A stretch of DNA of 6,562 bases from Candidatus Aminicenantota bacterium (GTDB lineage: Bacteria; Acidobacteriota; Aminicenantia; UBA2199): contig JAUXFB010000082.1 in the NCBI GenBank assembly GCA_030620255.1, positions 1 through 6,562 on the forward strand. Direction: 5' to 3'. The notes below the pieces were generated by a model that was given only the letters and a program-made list of their open reading frames with translations, was not told the DNA's origin and made no database searches. The translations under genes and the position numbers were made by a program. Below are positions 1 to 6,562 of the stretch, piece by piece (the stretch's first letter is position 1; each line of letters starts with the position of its first letter).

Positions 1-495
1 AAATTTGGATTTAATATTAAGATAGTTGAACCTGAAATTCTTTATGGAACAAGAATATCAAGCTCAATTATTAGAGAAAGACTTTTTAAAGGGGAAATTA
101 AAGATGCTAACAAAATGCTGGGAACAGAATACTATATAGAGGGTATTGTAATAAAAGGTAAGAAAATTGGAAGAGAATTGGGTTTTCCAACTATAAACAT
201 AAAACCAGACAACCAGATACTACCTGAAGGTGTTTTTAAAACCCAGGTAAAAATTGATAATAGAATTTTTGACTCAATAACAAATATCGGGTTTCGTCCA
301 ACATTTTATGGACAGGAAAAAAGGGTTGAATCTCATGTTTTTGGGTTTGATAAAATTATATATAATAAAGAAGTGAGAATCTTTTTTGAAAAAAAAATTA
401 GAAATGAAGTAAAATTCGATTCAGAAAAGAGTCTGGCTAAACAGATAGAAAAAGATATAAGAAGCTTGAAAGTTGACAAACATAGAGTTTTTTGA
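1..495 (+). CDS. ribF: Bifunctional riboflavin kinase / FMN adenylyltransferase, C-terminal part (5' end outside window)
   Basis: RibF phosphorylates riboflavin to FMN and then adenylylates FMN to FAD in the cytoplasm. The reading frame is open from base 1, so the ATG at 115 is an internal Met and not the start; 164 codons are present of the roughly 300 usual for the family. Codons 19-28 read ISSSIIRERL, matching the ISSTxIR motif that ends the N-terminal nucleotidyltransferase domain. The flavokinase domain follows: GRELGFPTIN (codons 57-66) carries the family's GFPTxN nucleotide/Mg-binding motif, then NIGFRPTF, then RVESH, whose Glu at bases 328-330 matches the conserved catalytic acidic residue. 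The C-terminal helix with LAKQIEKDI is also typical. In many bacteria ribF sits between truB and rpsO; here it precedes tig. The gene ends in TGA followed by three further in-frame stops. The assignment is firm; the start is not visible. Confidence 0.95.
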   Translation, partial: KFGFNIKIVEPEILYGTRISSSIIRERLFKGEIKDANKMLGTEYYIEGIVIKGKKIGRELGFPTINIKPDNQILPEGVFKTQVKIDNRIFDSITNIGFRPTFYGQEKRVESHVFGFDKIIYNKEVRIFFEKKIRNEVKFDSEKSLAKQIEKDIRSLKVDKHRVF

Positions 496-499
496 TAAT
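473..499 (+). promoter_or_regulatory. Possible sigma-70-type promoter upstream of tig
   Basis: A perfect -35 hexamer TTGACA lies at 473-478 within the last codons of ribF. GATAAT, five of six matches to the -10 consensus, lies at 494-499. The spacer is 15 bases, shorter than the preferred 16-18, and there is no extended -10. If used, transcription would start near 505-508 and leave a short leader that still contains the tig ribosome binding site. In DNA this AT-rich, such matches occur by chance, so this is a candidate only. No heat-shock operator (CIRCE or CtsR type) was seen beside it. Confidence 0.3.
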
Positions 500-504
500 G
501 ATAG
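493..504 (+). other. Four consecutive in-frame stop codons ending ribF
   Basis: The ribF frame ends TGA-TAA-TGA-TAG without an intervening sense codon. This is read directly from the sequence. Such stacking would prevent read-through past a leaky UGA. It also means that the first TGA by itself is not evidence for UGA being a stop in this organism; the lack of internal TGA codons in the other genes is the better evidence. It partly overlaps the candidate -10 element. Confidence 0.9.
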
Positions 505-518
505 ATTTGTTTTAAATC

Positions 519-523
519 AGGAG
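519..523 (+). promoter_or_regulatory. Shine-Dalgarno site of tig
   Basis: AGGAG stands 7 bases before the ATG at 531. It is the strongest ribosome binding site in the window, and it fixes the tig start upstream of an unusual lysine-rich extension rather than at the later in-frame GTG (546) or TTG (564). Confidence 0.8.
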
Positions 524-530
524 TAATTGA

Positions 531-1928
531 ATGGAAAAAGATGGTGTGAAGAAATCAAAAGAATTGAAATCTAAGATTAATGCTAAAAAAAATATTGAGA
601 ATGAAAAGAAAAATAAAAAGAAATCAGATATTTTAAATAAGAAAAAAACAGATACTAAAATAAAATCAGTAACAGAAAAAAAACAGGATCTTTTTGTTAG
701 ATTTAGTGTTAAAATTCCAAACAAAGAAGTCATAAATGCTATTGATGAGGTTGTTAATAAATATTCTTCAGAAGTGAAATTACCAGGTTTCAGAAAAGGG
801 AATGTACCGGTTGATATAATAAAAAGCCATTATAAAGAAGCTATTACTAATGAAGCTCTTGATAAATTAATAGAAAATAATGTTTTAAAAAAAATTCAAA
901 AAGAAAAGATGCATATTGCTTCTCAGCCAATAGTTAATAAGATAGATTACAAAGAAGGAGAAGACCTAAAAGCTGATGTATTGGTTGAACTTCTTCCTGA
1001 AATAAAATTACCTGATTTTGAAAAAATAGAAATTGAAATACCCAAAGAAGAGTTAAAAATAGATGATTATGATGAAGATAAACAGATAAATGCAGTACTT
1101 GAAGCAAATAAGAAACAAGTTCCTTTAAAAGATAGAGCAATAAGAGACAATGATATTGTTTTATTGAAGTGTCAGTCAAAAATTATTCAAACAAAGAAGA
1201 TGTGTCCAAGGAAAACTGAAAATTTTAATGTTAATAAAGAAGAAAAATTTGAAATTATGGATTTATATGATGAAATTGTTGGTAAAAATCTAGGGGATAA
1301 AGTTGTATTTAAAAGAAAGTATCCAAAAAATTATGTAAAAAAGATCTGGGCTGAAAAAAATATGGAACATTATGTGGAAATTGATGCTATATATGAGTTT
1401 AAGAAACCTTTATTAGATAAGGAATTTTTAAGCTCAATTGGTGTGAAAGATGAAGAAGCTTTTAAGAAACAATTAAAAGAGGAGTATGAAAAATACACAA
1501 AAAACCAAAGGGAAGAAAAAATAAGAAATAAAATTATAAAGAAACTAACTGAGATTATTGATTTTCCAATTCCCAAAACTTTAATTGAACAGGAGTTAAT
1601 GAGAATGAAGCCAACTATTGACCAAGCATCACAAATTGAAGATACAAAAAAGAGAAAAGAGTATATAGATTTAATAAAAAATAATGCTGAAGAATCTGTT
1701 AAGTTTTTATTGATCTTTAATTCTATAATGAAGAAATTTAAATTTGAGGTTAATAATGATGAGGTTGAAAAAGAGTATAAACAAATTGCTGAACAAAATA
1801 AGTTACCTTTAACAGAGGTTCGTAAGTACTATATTGGATCTAATAAAGTTAATGAATTAAAAGAATCTTTATTAAATATTAAAATAATAAATTTTTTAAA
1901 AGAAAAAGTAAAAATAAAAGAGGTTTAA
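531..1928 (+). CDS. tig: Trigger factor, ribosome-associated chaperone, with lysine-rich N-terminal extension and degenerate PPIase domain
   Basis: Trigger factor binds the ribosome near the tunnel exit and shields nascent chains. The 465-residue protein is longer than most (about 430-450). Residues 1-52 are a low-complexity tail with 20 lysines. Residues about 52-165 form the ribosome-binding domain, with the family signature GFRKGNVP (86-93, equal to the E. coli GFRKG loop at 43-50, giving about 42 extra residues at the N-terminus). Residues about 196-290 occupy the place of the FKBP-type PPIase domain but lack its usual DG and IPGFE motifs (IMDLYDE stands at the latter position); the flanking D-x-V, YPKNY and IDAIYEF strands can still be followed. 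Residues about 295-465 are the helical SurA-like chaperone arms ([23 protein letters not shown]). The start is fixed by AGGAG at 519-523. The gene leads the cluster and is separated from clpP by one base, so the two are almost certainly co-transcribed. Confidence 0.95.
   Translation: MEKDGVKKSKELKSKINAKKNIENEKKNKKKSDILNKKKTDTKIKSVTEKKQDLFVRFSVKIPNKEVINAIDEVVNKYSSEVKLPGFRKGNVPVDIIKSHYKEAITNEALDKLIENNVLKKIQKEKMHIASQPIVNKIDYKEGEDLKADVLVELLPEIKLPDFEKIEIEIPKEELKIDDYDEDKQINAVLEANKKQVPLKDRAIRDNDIVLLKCQSKIIQTKKMCPRKTENFNVNKEEKFEIMDLYDEIVGKNLGDKVVFKRKYPKNYVKKIWAEKNMEHYVEIDAIYEFKKPLLDKEFLSSIGVKDEEAFKKQLKEEYEKYTKNQREEKIRNKIIKKLTEIIDFPIPKTLIEQELMRMKPTIDQASQIEDTKKRKEYIDLIKNNAEESVKFLLIFNSIMKKFKFEVNNDEVEKEYKQIAEQNKLPLTEVRKYYIGSNKVNELKESLLNIKIINFLKEKVKIKEV
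1917..1923 (+). promoter_or_regulatory. Shine-Dalgarno site of clpP, inside the end of tig
   Basis: AAAGAGG lies in the last codons of tig, 6 bases before the clpP ATG at 1930. The tig stop falls between the site and the start, an arrangement that favours re-initiation by ribosomes finishing tig. Confidence 0.7.
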
Positions 1929-1929
1929 A

Positions 1930-2544
1930 ATGGCTTTAATACCAATTGTTGTAGAACAAAGTGGAAATATTGAAAGGTCTTATGATATCTATTCGAGATT
2001 ATTAAAAGATGGGATTATATTCATTGGTTCTGCTATTGATGATAATACAGCAAATGTTGTAATTGCTCAGTTATTATTTCTTGAAGCAGAGGATCCTGAA
2101 AAGGATATTTCTCTATATATAAACTCACCCGGAGGAATAATAACTTCTGGAATGGCTATTTATGATACAATGCAGTTTGTAAAGAATGACATTGTAACCA
2201 TTTGTATTGGCCAGGCTTCTTCAATGGCAGCAATCCTTCTTGCTGCAGGTGCAAAAAACAAGAGATTTTCACTTCCTAATTCAAAAATTGTGATACACCA
2301 ACCTTTAGGAGGTTATGAAGGCCAGGTAACAGATATATTAATACATGCTGAAGAAATAAAAAGGATTAAGCAGAATACAATAGATATTTTAGCCTTTCAT
2401 ACTGGCAAAAAAGAGAGAGAAGTAGAAGCTGATATTGAAAGGGATAATATTATGAATGCTATTGAAGCTAAAAATTATGGTATAATAGATAATGTGATAA
2501 GTTCAAGAATAGAACAGAAAGGATTAATAAAGATTAAAGAGTAA
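1930..2544 (+). CDS. clpP: ATP-dependent Clp protease proteolytic subunit ClpP
   Basis: ClpP is the self-compartmentalised serine peptidase that forms a tetradecameric barrel and degrades proteins fed by ClpX. The 204-residue length is normal. The catalytic triad is intact: Ser98 in GQASSMAA, His123 in VIHQPLGG, Asp172 in ERDNIMNA. The oxyanion-region SPGG is at 66-69. The N-terminus [10 protein letters not shown] begins directly at what is the mature N-terminal loop in E. coli ClpP, so there is essentially no propeptide to remove beyond Met, as in Bacillus ClpP. Small departures from consensus (HTGK for HTGQ, a second Ser before the nucleophile) look neutral. It starts one base after the tig stop and is followed 16 bases later by clpX, its unfoldase partner. 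I see no sign of a truncated or inactive paralogue. Confidence 0.98.
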   Translation: MALIPIVVEQSGNIERSYDIYSRLLKDGIIFIGSAIDDNTANVVIAQLLFLEAEDPEKDISLYINSPGGIITSGMAIYDTMQFVKNDIVTICIGQASSMAAILLAAGAKNKRFSLPNSKIVIHQPLGGYEGQVTDILIHAEEIKRIKQNTIDILAFHTGKKEREVEADIERDNIMNAIEAKNYGIIDNVISSRIEQKGLIKIKE

Positions 2545-2551
2545 GAAAAAT

Positions 2552-2555
2552 GGAG
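2552..2555 (+). promoter_or_regulatory. Shine-Dalgarno site supporting the TTG start of clpX
   Basis: GGAG is placed 5 bases before the TTG at 2561. No ATG or GTG is available in this frame between the upstream in-frame stop at 2528-2530 and the zinc-finger cysteines, so this site decides the start in favour of TTG. Confidence 0.7.
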
Positions 2556-2560
2556 TAAAA

Positions 2561-3766
2561 TTGAATAAAGAAACAAAATGCAGTTTTTGTGGAATTCCAC
2601 AATCAAAGGTTTTTAAACTGATAGCAGGACCAAATGTTTTTATTTGTAATGAATGTATTAAAACTGCATATAACCTTGTTTATAATTCTACTGAGTATTC
2701 CAGTTTAAAAAACAAAAAATCACACAAAACTTTAATTCCAGAACAAATTAAAAAAAAACTCGATCAATATGTAATTTCACAAGATTTAGTAAAGAAAAAG
2801 CTCTCTGTTGCAGTTTATAATCATTATAAGAGGGTTGATAATTACAAAGCTGTATCAAATATTGAGATAAAAAAAAGTAATGTTTTACTAATTGGTCCTA
2901 CAGGTACAGGTAAAACATTGCTTGCTGAAACATTAGCAAAAATATTGGATGTACCTTTTGCTATTGCTGATGCAACCACTCTAACTGAAGCAGGATACGT
3001 GGGAGAGGATGTAGAGAATATTTTGTTAAAATTATATCAGGCGTCAGGAGAGAATAAAGAATTAACTGAACGTGGAATTATATATATAGATGAAATTGAT
3101 AAAATATCAAGAAGAAGTGAAAACCCGTCAATTACAAGAGATGTGTCAGGAGAGGGAGTCCAACAAGCTTTACTTAAAATAGTTGAAGGCACTGTTGCAA
3201 ATGTACCTCCTTTGGGGGGACGTAAACATCCACATCAGGAATTTCTAAAAATTGATACAAAAAATATTCTTTTTGTTTCAGGGGGAACTTTTGTTGGGCT
3301 TGATAAATTAATAAAAAAGAGAATGAAAGAAAATGTGATTGGTTTTAATTCTCAAAATAGATCAGACCAAATAAATAACACTAATATTTTCAAATATGCT
3401 CAAACAGGAGATTTGATTAAATATGGATTAATTCCAGAGCTTGTGGGTAGATTTCCAATAATTGCTGTTTTAAATGAATTAGATAAAGACCACTTGTATA
3501 GAATATTAACTGAACCAAAAAATGCAATAACAAAACAATTTAAAACTTTATTTGAATTAGATGGAGTAAAAATTGAGTTTTTAGAAGATGTGTTAATAAA
3601 AATAACTGAAGAAGCAGTAAATAGGGGGGTTGGAGCAAGGGGGTTGAGAGCTATTTTTGAAGAAATTATGCTTGATCCGATGTTTGAAACACCATCAAAA
3701 AAGGAAAAGATTGATAAAATAACAGTTGATTTTAATTTTTTGAAAAATAAAAAATGGATAGCGTAA
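2561..3766 (+). CDS. clpX: ATP-dependent Clp protease ATP-binding subunit ClpX
   Basis: ClpX is the hexameric AAA+ unfoldase that recognises tagged substrates and threads them into ClpP. The 401 residues are slightly fewer than the usual 410-425. An N-terminal zinc-binding domain has Cys7, Cys10, Cys29 and Cys32. The AAA+ core has Walker A GPTGTGKT (112-119), pore loop GYVG (145-148), Walker B IIYIDEID (173-180), the RKH pore loop (221-223), arginine finger Arg297 in PELVGRFP, and sensor-2 Arg360 in GARGLR. The ClpP-docking IGF tripeptide is at 260-262, matching the functional ClpP encoded just upstream. Translation starts at TTG; codon 6 onward already encodes the zinc finger, so no shorter start is possible. 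The last 13 bases overlap lon. A run of nine A at 2750-2758 sits in the linker between zinc finger and AAA+ core. Confidence 0.98.
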   Translation: MNKETKCSFCGIPQSKVFKLIAGPNVFICNECIKTAYNLVYNSTEYSSLKNKKSHKTLIPEQIKKKLDQYVISQDLVKKKLSVAVYNHYKRVDNYKAVSNIEIKKSNVLLIGPTGTGKTLLAETLAKILDVPFAIADATTLTEAGYVGEDVENILLKLYQASGENKELTERGIIYIDEIDKISRRSENPSITRDVSGEGVQQALLKIVEGTVANVPPLGGRKHPHQEFLKIDTKNILFVSGGTFVGLDKLIKKRMKENVIGFNSQNRSDQINNTNIFKYAQTGDLIKYGLIPELVGRFPIIAVLNELDKDHLYRILTEPKNAITKQFKTLFELDGVKIEFLEDVLIKITEEAVNRGVGARGLRAIFEEIMLDPMFETPSKKEKIDKITVDFNFLKNKKWIA

Positions 3767-6084
3767 AAAATAAAAAGTTAACTATTCCTTTAATACCTTT
3801 GAGGGAACTTGTAACATTTCCCTGTACAATCATTCCAATACTTGTTGGAAGAGAAAAGTCAATAAATTCTCTTAAAAATTCAGTTAAAAAATATAATAAA
3901 TTAATATTTTTATCAGTTCAAAAGAATCAATTAAGTGAAATTCCTGATTCAAGTGAAATATGTAGTGTAGGTGTCATTGCAAAGATTGAGAAGTCTTCTG
4001 AACAAAATAATGGAAGTTTTAGAGTAATAATACAAGGTTTAAAAAGAGGTAAAATAATTAGATTTATTAAAGAAGATGAGTATTTTCTTGCTGAAGTTTC
4101 AGTGCTTGAAGAGACGGTTGAAGCTGGGAAAGATCTATTTGCATTATCTAAAGATTTAATGATAATTTTTGAAGAATATATAAGCTTAAAAAGAATAAAA
4201 CTTCGTAATATTATAGCTAAAATGGAAACTAATCAAGTTTCCGAAGTTACAGATATTATTATTTCTATTCTAAATATCCCTATAAAAATAAAACAATCAT
4301 TATTGGAAGAGTTAAATATATATAAACGTGGATTAAGAGTTCATAATATATTAAAAAAAGAAATATTTAAATTAAGGTCAATGGGTAGAACTGACCCAAG
4401 AAAAACAAAAGATGACATTCAGGATAATGATATTGGAAGTTATAGAAAAAAAATAGAGTCTGAAAAACTCCCTGAACGTGTAAAAATAAGGGCAAATGAG
4501 GAACTCGAAAGATTATCAATGATGGCTCCATATTCTGCTGAAAGCACTGTTTCAAGATATTACCTTGATTGGTTACTTGCAATTCCATGGGATAAGCTTA
4601 AGAAAGAAAATAAAGATATAAAAAAGGCTTCATTAATATTAGATGAAGATCATTATGGGCTTAATAAGGTTAAAGATAGAATTCTTGATTATCTTGCAGT
4701 AAGACAACTTGTAAAAGATTCAGGAGGTGAAATTCTCTGTTTTGTTGGTCCTCCCGGAGTTGGGAAAAGCTCTCTGTCAAAATCAATTGCAAGGGCACTT
4801 AATAAAGCATTTGTAAGAACTTCTCTTGGAGGCGTAAAGGATGAGGCAGAGATAAGGGGTCACAGAAGGACTTACATTGGCTCTTATCCGGGTCAGATCA
4901 TAAAGGGATTAAAAAAATCTAAATATATGAACCCTGTCTTTCTATTAGATGAAATAGATAAATTGAGTTCAGATTTCAGGGGAGACCCTGCCTCAGCATT
5001 AATTGAAGTACTTGATCCTGAGGAAAATTTTGAATTTGTTGATCATTATATTGATCTTGAAATAGACCTATCTCAGGTATTTTTTATAACAACTGCTAAT
5101 ACTATTGATCCTATTCCTCCAGCATTAAAAGATAGAATGGAAATAATAGAAATTTCAGGTTACACTGAAAGAGAGAAACTTCAAATAGCAAAGGGGTTTT
5201 TAATAAAAAAGCAAGCAAAGAAAAATGGGCTAAATCCAGATGATATTATTATTGAAGATGATTTGATTTTGAAAATAATTAATGAGTATACCAGAGAATC
5301 AGGTGTTAGAAATTTAGAAAGACAAATTGCAATCATAATGAGAAAAATTGTCCGTAGTGTTGTAGAAAATGGAGTGTCTGAAAAAGAAAAAAAGAGATTT
5401 GAGCTTAAAGAAACTCTATTAAGAAAATATCTGGGAATAGCAAAATTCAATATGCTCAAAATATCAAACAAAAATGAGGTTGGAGTTGCAACTGGCCTGG
5501 CATGGACTGCAGTTGGTGGAGATATTCTTGTAATTGAAGCAGGATTTTTAAAAGGTAAGGGAGAACTCATATTAACTGGAAGACTGGGTGAAATAATGAA
5601 AGAGTCTTCCTCAACTGCATTTAGTTATGCAAAATTAAAACTCTTTGATTTAGATTTAGATACAGATGAAATTGAAAAATATAACATACATCTAAATATC
5701 CCTGAAGGCGCTGTACCAAAAGAAGGACCTTCAGCTGGGGTTACTCTTGCAGTTTCAATTATCTCACTTTTAACAGGAATACCTGTTAAATCGAATTATG
5801 CAATGACAGGAGAAATTACTTTAAGAGGGAAGATACTTCCTGTTGGAGGTATAAAAGAAAAGATCATAGCTGCTCATAGGTATGGAATTAAGAATGTATT
5901 AATTCCTCTTGAAAATAAAAAAGATTACGAAGAGGATATTCCTGAGGATATTAGAGAAAGTATGAGATTATTTTTTGTTGATAATATGAATGAATTATTG
6001 GATATTGTTTTAGAAAAACCCTTAAAAATAAAAAATATAAATAGTAGAGTTATAAAGCCCTTTTTAAATTCAAAAATACAATAG
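3754..6084 (+). CDS. lon: ATP-dependent Lon protease (LonA type)
   Basis: Lon is a cytoplasmic homohexameric AAA+ protease that degrades misfolded and short-lived regulatory proteins. At 776 residues it is full length (E. coli Lon has 784). The N-terminal substrate-binding domain spans about 10-205 (IPLIPLRELVTFP at its start). The AAA+ module has Walker A GPPGVGKS (332-339), Walker B VFLLDEID (395-402), sensor-1 Asn449 in TANT, arginine finger Arg461 and sensor-2 Arg519. The C-terminal protease domain contains the nucleophile Ser660 in PKEGPSAG and Lys703 in GGIKEK, 43 residues apart as in the E. coli dyad. The soluble LonA architecture lacks the membrane segments of LonB. The ATG lies inside the end of clpX (13-base overlap) without a recognisable Shine-Dalgarno, so translation probably depends on coupling to clpX. 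No other start codon is available ahead of the conserved N-terminus. Confidence 0.98.
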   Translation: MDSVKNKKLTIPLIPLRELVTFPCTIIPILVGREKSINSLKNSVKKYNKLIFLSVQKNQLSEIPDSSEICSVGVIAKIEKSSEQNNGSFRVIIQGLKRGKIIRFIKEDEYFLAEVSVLEETVEAGKDLFALSKDLMIIFEEYISLKRIKLRNIIAKMETNQVSEVTDIIISILNIPIKIKQSLLEELNIYKRGLRVHNILKKEIFKLRSMGRTDPRKTKDDIQDNDIGSYRKKIESEKLPERVKIRANEELERLSMMAPYSAESTVSRYYLDWLLAIPWDKLKKENKDIKKASLILDEDHYGLNKVKDRILDYLAVRQLVKDSGGEILCFVGPPGVGKSSLSKSIARALNKAFVRTSLGGVKDEAEIRGHRRTYIGSYPGQIIKGLKKSKYMNPVFLLDEIDKLSSDFRGDPASALIEVLDPEENFEFVDHYIDLEIDLSQVFFITTANTIDPIPPALKDRMEIIEISGYTEREKLQIAKGFLIKKQAKKNGLNPDDIIIEDDLILKIINEYTRESGVRNLERQIAIIMRKIVRSVVENGVSEKEKKRFELKETLLRKYLGIAKFNMLKISNKNEVGVATGLAWTAVGGDILVIEAGFLKGKGELILTGRLGEIMKESSSTAFSYAKLKLFDLDLDTDEIEKYNIHLNIPEGAVPKEGPSAGVTLAVSIISLLTGIPVKSNYAMTGEITLRGKILPVGGIKEKIIAAHRYGIKNVLIPLENKKDYEEDIPEDIRESMRLFFVDNMNELLDIVLEKPLKIKNINSRVIKPFLNSKIQ

Positions 6085-6116
6085 AACTGTAATTTAAAAT
6101 AACTAAAATTAATGTT

Positions 6117-6562
6117 ATGAAAATTAAAAATATCGAATTAGCTAAAACATCTTTTATTTATAAAGAAATAATCAATGATAGACTACCAAAAATCGTATTT
6201 ATTGGAAGATCCAATGTAGGTAAATCTTCATTGATAAATAAACTTTTAAATAGAAAAAAATTGGCAAGGATAAGTTCAAAGCCTGGTAAAACAGTAAGCA
6301 TAAATTATTATTTAATAAATGAAGAATTTTACTTTATAGACTTACCAGGATATGGATTTGCAAAGATTTCAAAAAAAGAGAGTGAAAGAGTGAAAGCATT
6401 GGTTGCTGATTTTTTTGAGAAAACTGAGAATATTAAATTAATAGTAATATTAATTGATTCAAGAAGGGGATTTATGAATTCTGATCTTGAAATATTATTG
6501 AAGATTGTAGAAAAAAATTTTAAGGTCTTGACTACTCTGACAATGGGTGATCAACTCAGTAA
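6117..6562 (+). CDS. engB: Ribosome biogenesis GTPase EngB/YsxC/YihA, N-terminal part (3' end outside window)
   Basis: EngB is a TrmE-Era-EngA-like GTPase needed for late assembly of the large ribosomal subunit. The frame is open to the window edge, giving 148 of about 195-200 residues. The P-loop GRSNVGKS is at 30-37, the family's SSKPGKT switch (G2) at 53-59, DLPGYGFAK (G3) at 75-83, and LIDSRRG at 112-118. The G4 position, normally TKxD followed by KL, reads TMGDQL (142-147), missing the usual lysine. The ATG at 6117 follows the lon stop by 32 bases; it has no clear Shine-Dalgarno, and no alternative ATG, GTG or TTG exists in frame back to the stop at 6090. The N-terminal length before the P-loop agrees with the Bacillus protein. 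The position after lon matches the Bacillus lonA-ysxC order. No terminator separates it from lon, so it is probably co-transcribed. Confidence 0.93.
   Translation, partial: MKIKNIELAKTSFIYKEIINDRLPKIVFIGRSNVGKSSLINKLLNRKKLARISSKPGKTVSINYYLINEEFYFIDLPGYGFAKISKKESERVKALVADFFEKTENIKLIVILIDSRRGFMNSDLEILLKIVEKNFKVLTTLTMGDQLS

Noticed and set aside
115..495. ATG at 115 as the start of a stand-alone riboflavin kinase
   Set aside because: The frame is open from base 1 and encodes the ISSSIIR motif of the adenylyltransferase domain just upstream. No Shine-Dalgarno precedes the ATG, so it is an internal Met of a bifunctional RibF.
496..530. CIRCE or CtsR heat-shock operator before tig
   Set aside because: No TTAGCACTC/GAGTGCTAA inverted repeat and no GGTCAAA tandem repeat is present in the gap or the flanking bases.
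512..733. Minus-strand open frame rich in Phe and Leu, membrane-like
   Set aside because: It is the reverse complement of the lysine-rich start of tig; AAA and AAG codons read backwards give Phe and Leu. No Shine-Dalgarno or family match was seen.
934..1179. Minus-strand open frame of 81 codons within tig
   Set aside because: It is antisense to the trigger factor coding region, Leu-rich from reversed Lys/Glu codons, and has no supporting signal.
1370..1576. Minus-strand open frame of 68 codons within tig
   Set aside because: It is antisense to the conserved chaperone-arm region of tig, with Phe/Ser-rich composition typical of shadow frames.
4367..4588. Minus-strand open frame of 73 codons within lon
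   Set aside because: It overlaps the Lon linker and helical region, with no ribosome binding site and no recognisable protein features.
5181..5570. Minus-strand open frame of 129 codons
   Set aside because: It lies wholly inside lon, opposite a region of strong Lon protein conservation. Its product is a low-complexity Ser/Phe/Ile-rich string with no recognisable domain. It is a shadow of the AT-rich coding strand.
6085..6116. Intrinsic terminator between lon and engB
   Set aside because: The gap is AT-rich, but I found no GC-paired stem followed by a T-run. The same is true of the ribF-tig gap at 496-530.

Overview
The window is a compact run of six genes, all on the plus strand, read in this order: ribF (3' part only), tig, clpP, clpX, lon, engB (5' part only). 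The DNA is strongly AT-rich, roughly 30% GC by eye. It uses standard bacterial decoding: Trp is read from TGG, no gene contains an internal TGA, and stops are TGA, TAA, TAA, TAA and TAG. The tig-clpP-clpX-lon block is the classic proteostasis cluster of many proteobacteria and other Gram-negative-like phyla. An engB (ysxC) gene just after lon recalls the Bacillus lonA-ysxC order. I cannot assign a phylum from the sequence alone. The AT-richness and lysine-rich, fast-evolving proteins would fit an uncultured or anaerobic bacterial lineage, but that is a guess.

Layout: codons 1-164 are the end of a bifunctional flavokinase/FAD synthetase (RibF). It closes with four consecutive in-frame stop codons. 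A possible weak promoter overlaps this gene end. A 35-base gap with a clear Shine-Dalgarno leads into tig, which codes for a trigger factor with an unusual lysine-rich N-terminal extension and an eroded peptidyl-prolyl isomerase domain. One base later comes clpP, with its catalytic triad intact and no propeptide beyond Met. After 16 bases clpX starts at a TTG codon, with zinc finger, AAA+ motifs, pore loops and the ClpP-docking IGF loop all intact. The lon reading frame overlaps the end of clpX by 13 bases and encodes a full-length LonA protease. After a further 32 bases comes engB, cut off by the window edge in the region of its G4 GTP-binding motif, where the sequence departs from the family consensus.

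Together, trigger factor meets nascent chains at the ribosome exit tunnel, ClpXP and Lon remove misfolded and regulatory proteins, and EngB helps assemble the large ribosomal subunit. This is a translation-linked protein quality-control operon. No intrinsic terminator was seen between any of the genes, so a single transcript from tig (or ribF) through engB is plausible.

There is no mobile element, CRISPR array, RNA gene or clearly novel system here. The points that merit a second look are the trigger factor's N-terminal tail and degenerate PPIase domain, the atypical G4 motif of EngB, the stacked stop codons with the promoter-like sequence at the ribF-tig junction, and the TTG start of clpX. 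No stretch of 300 bases or more lacks a gene.
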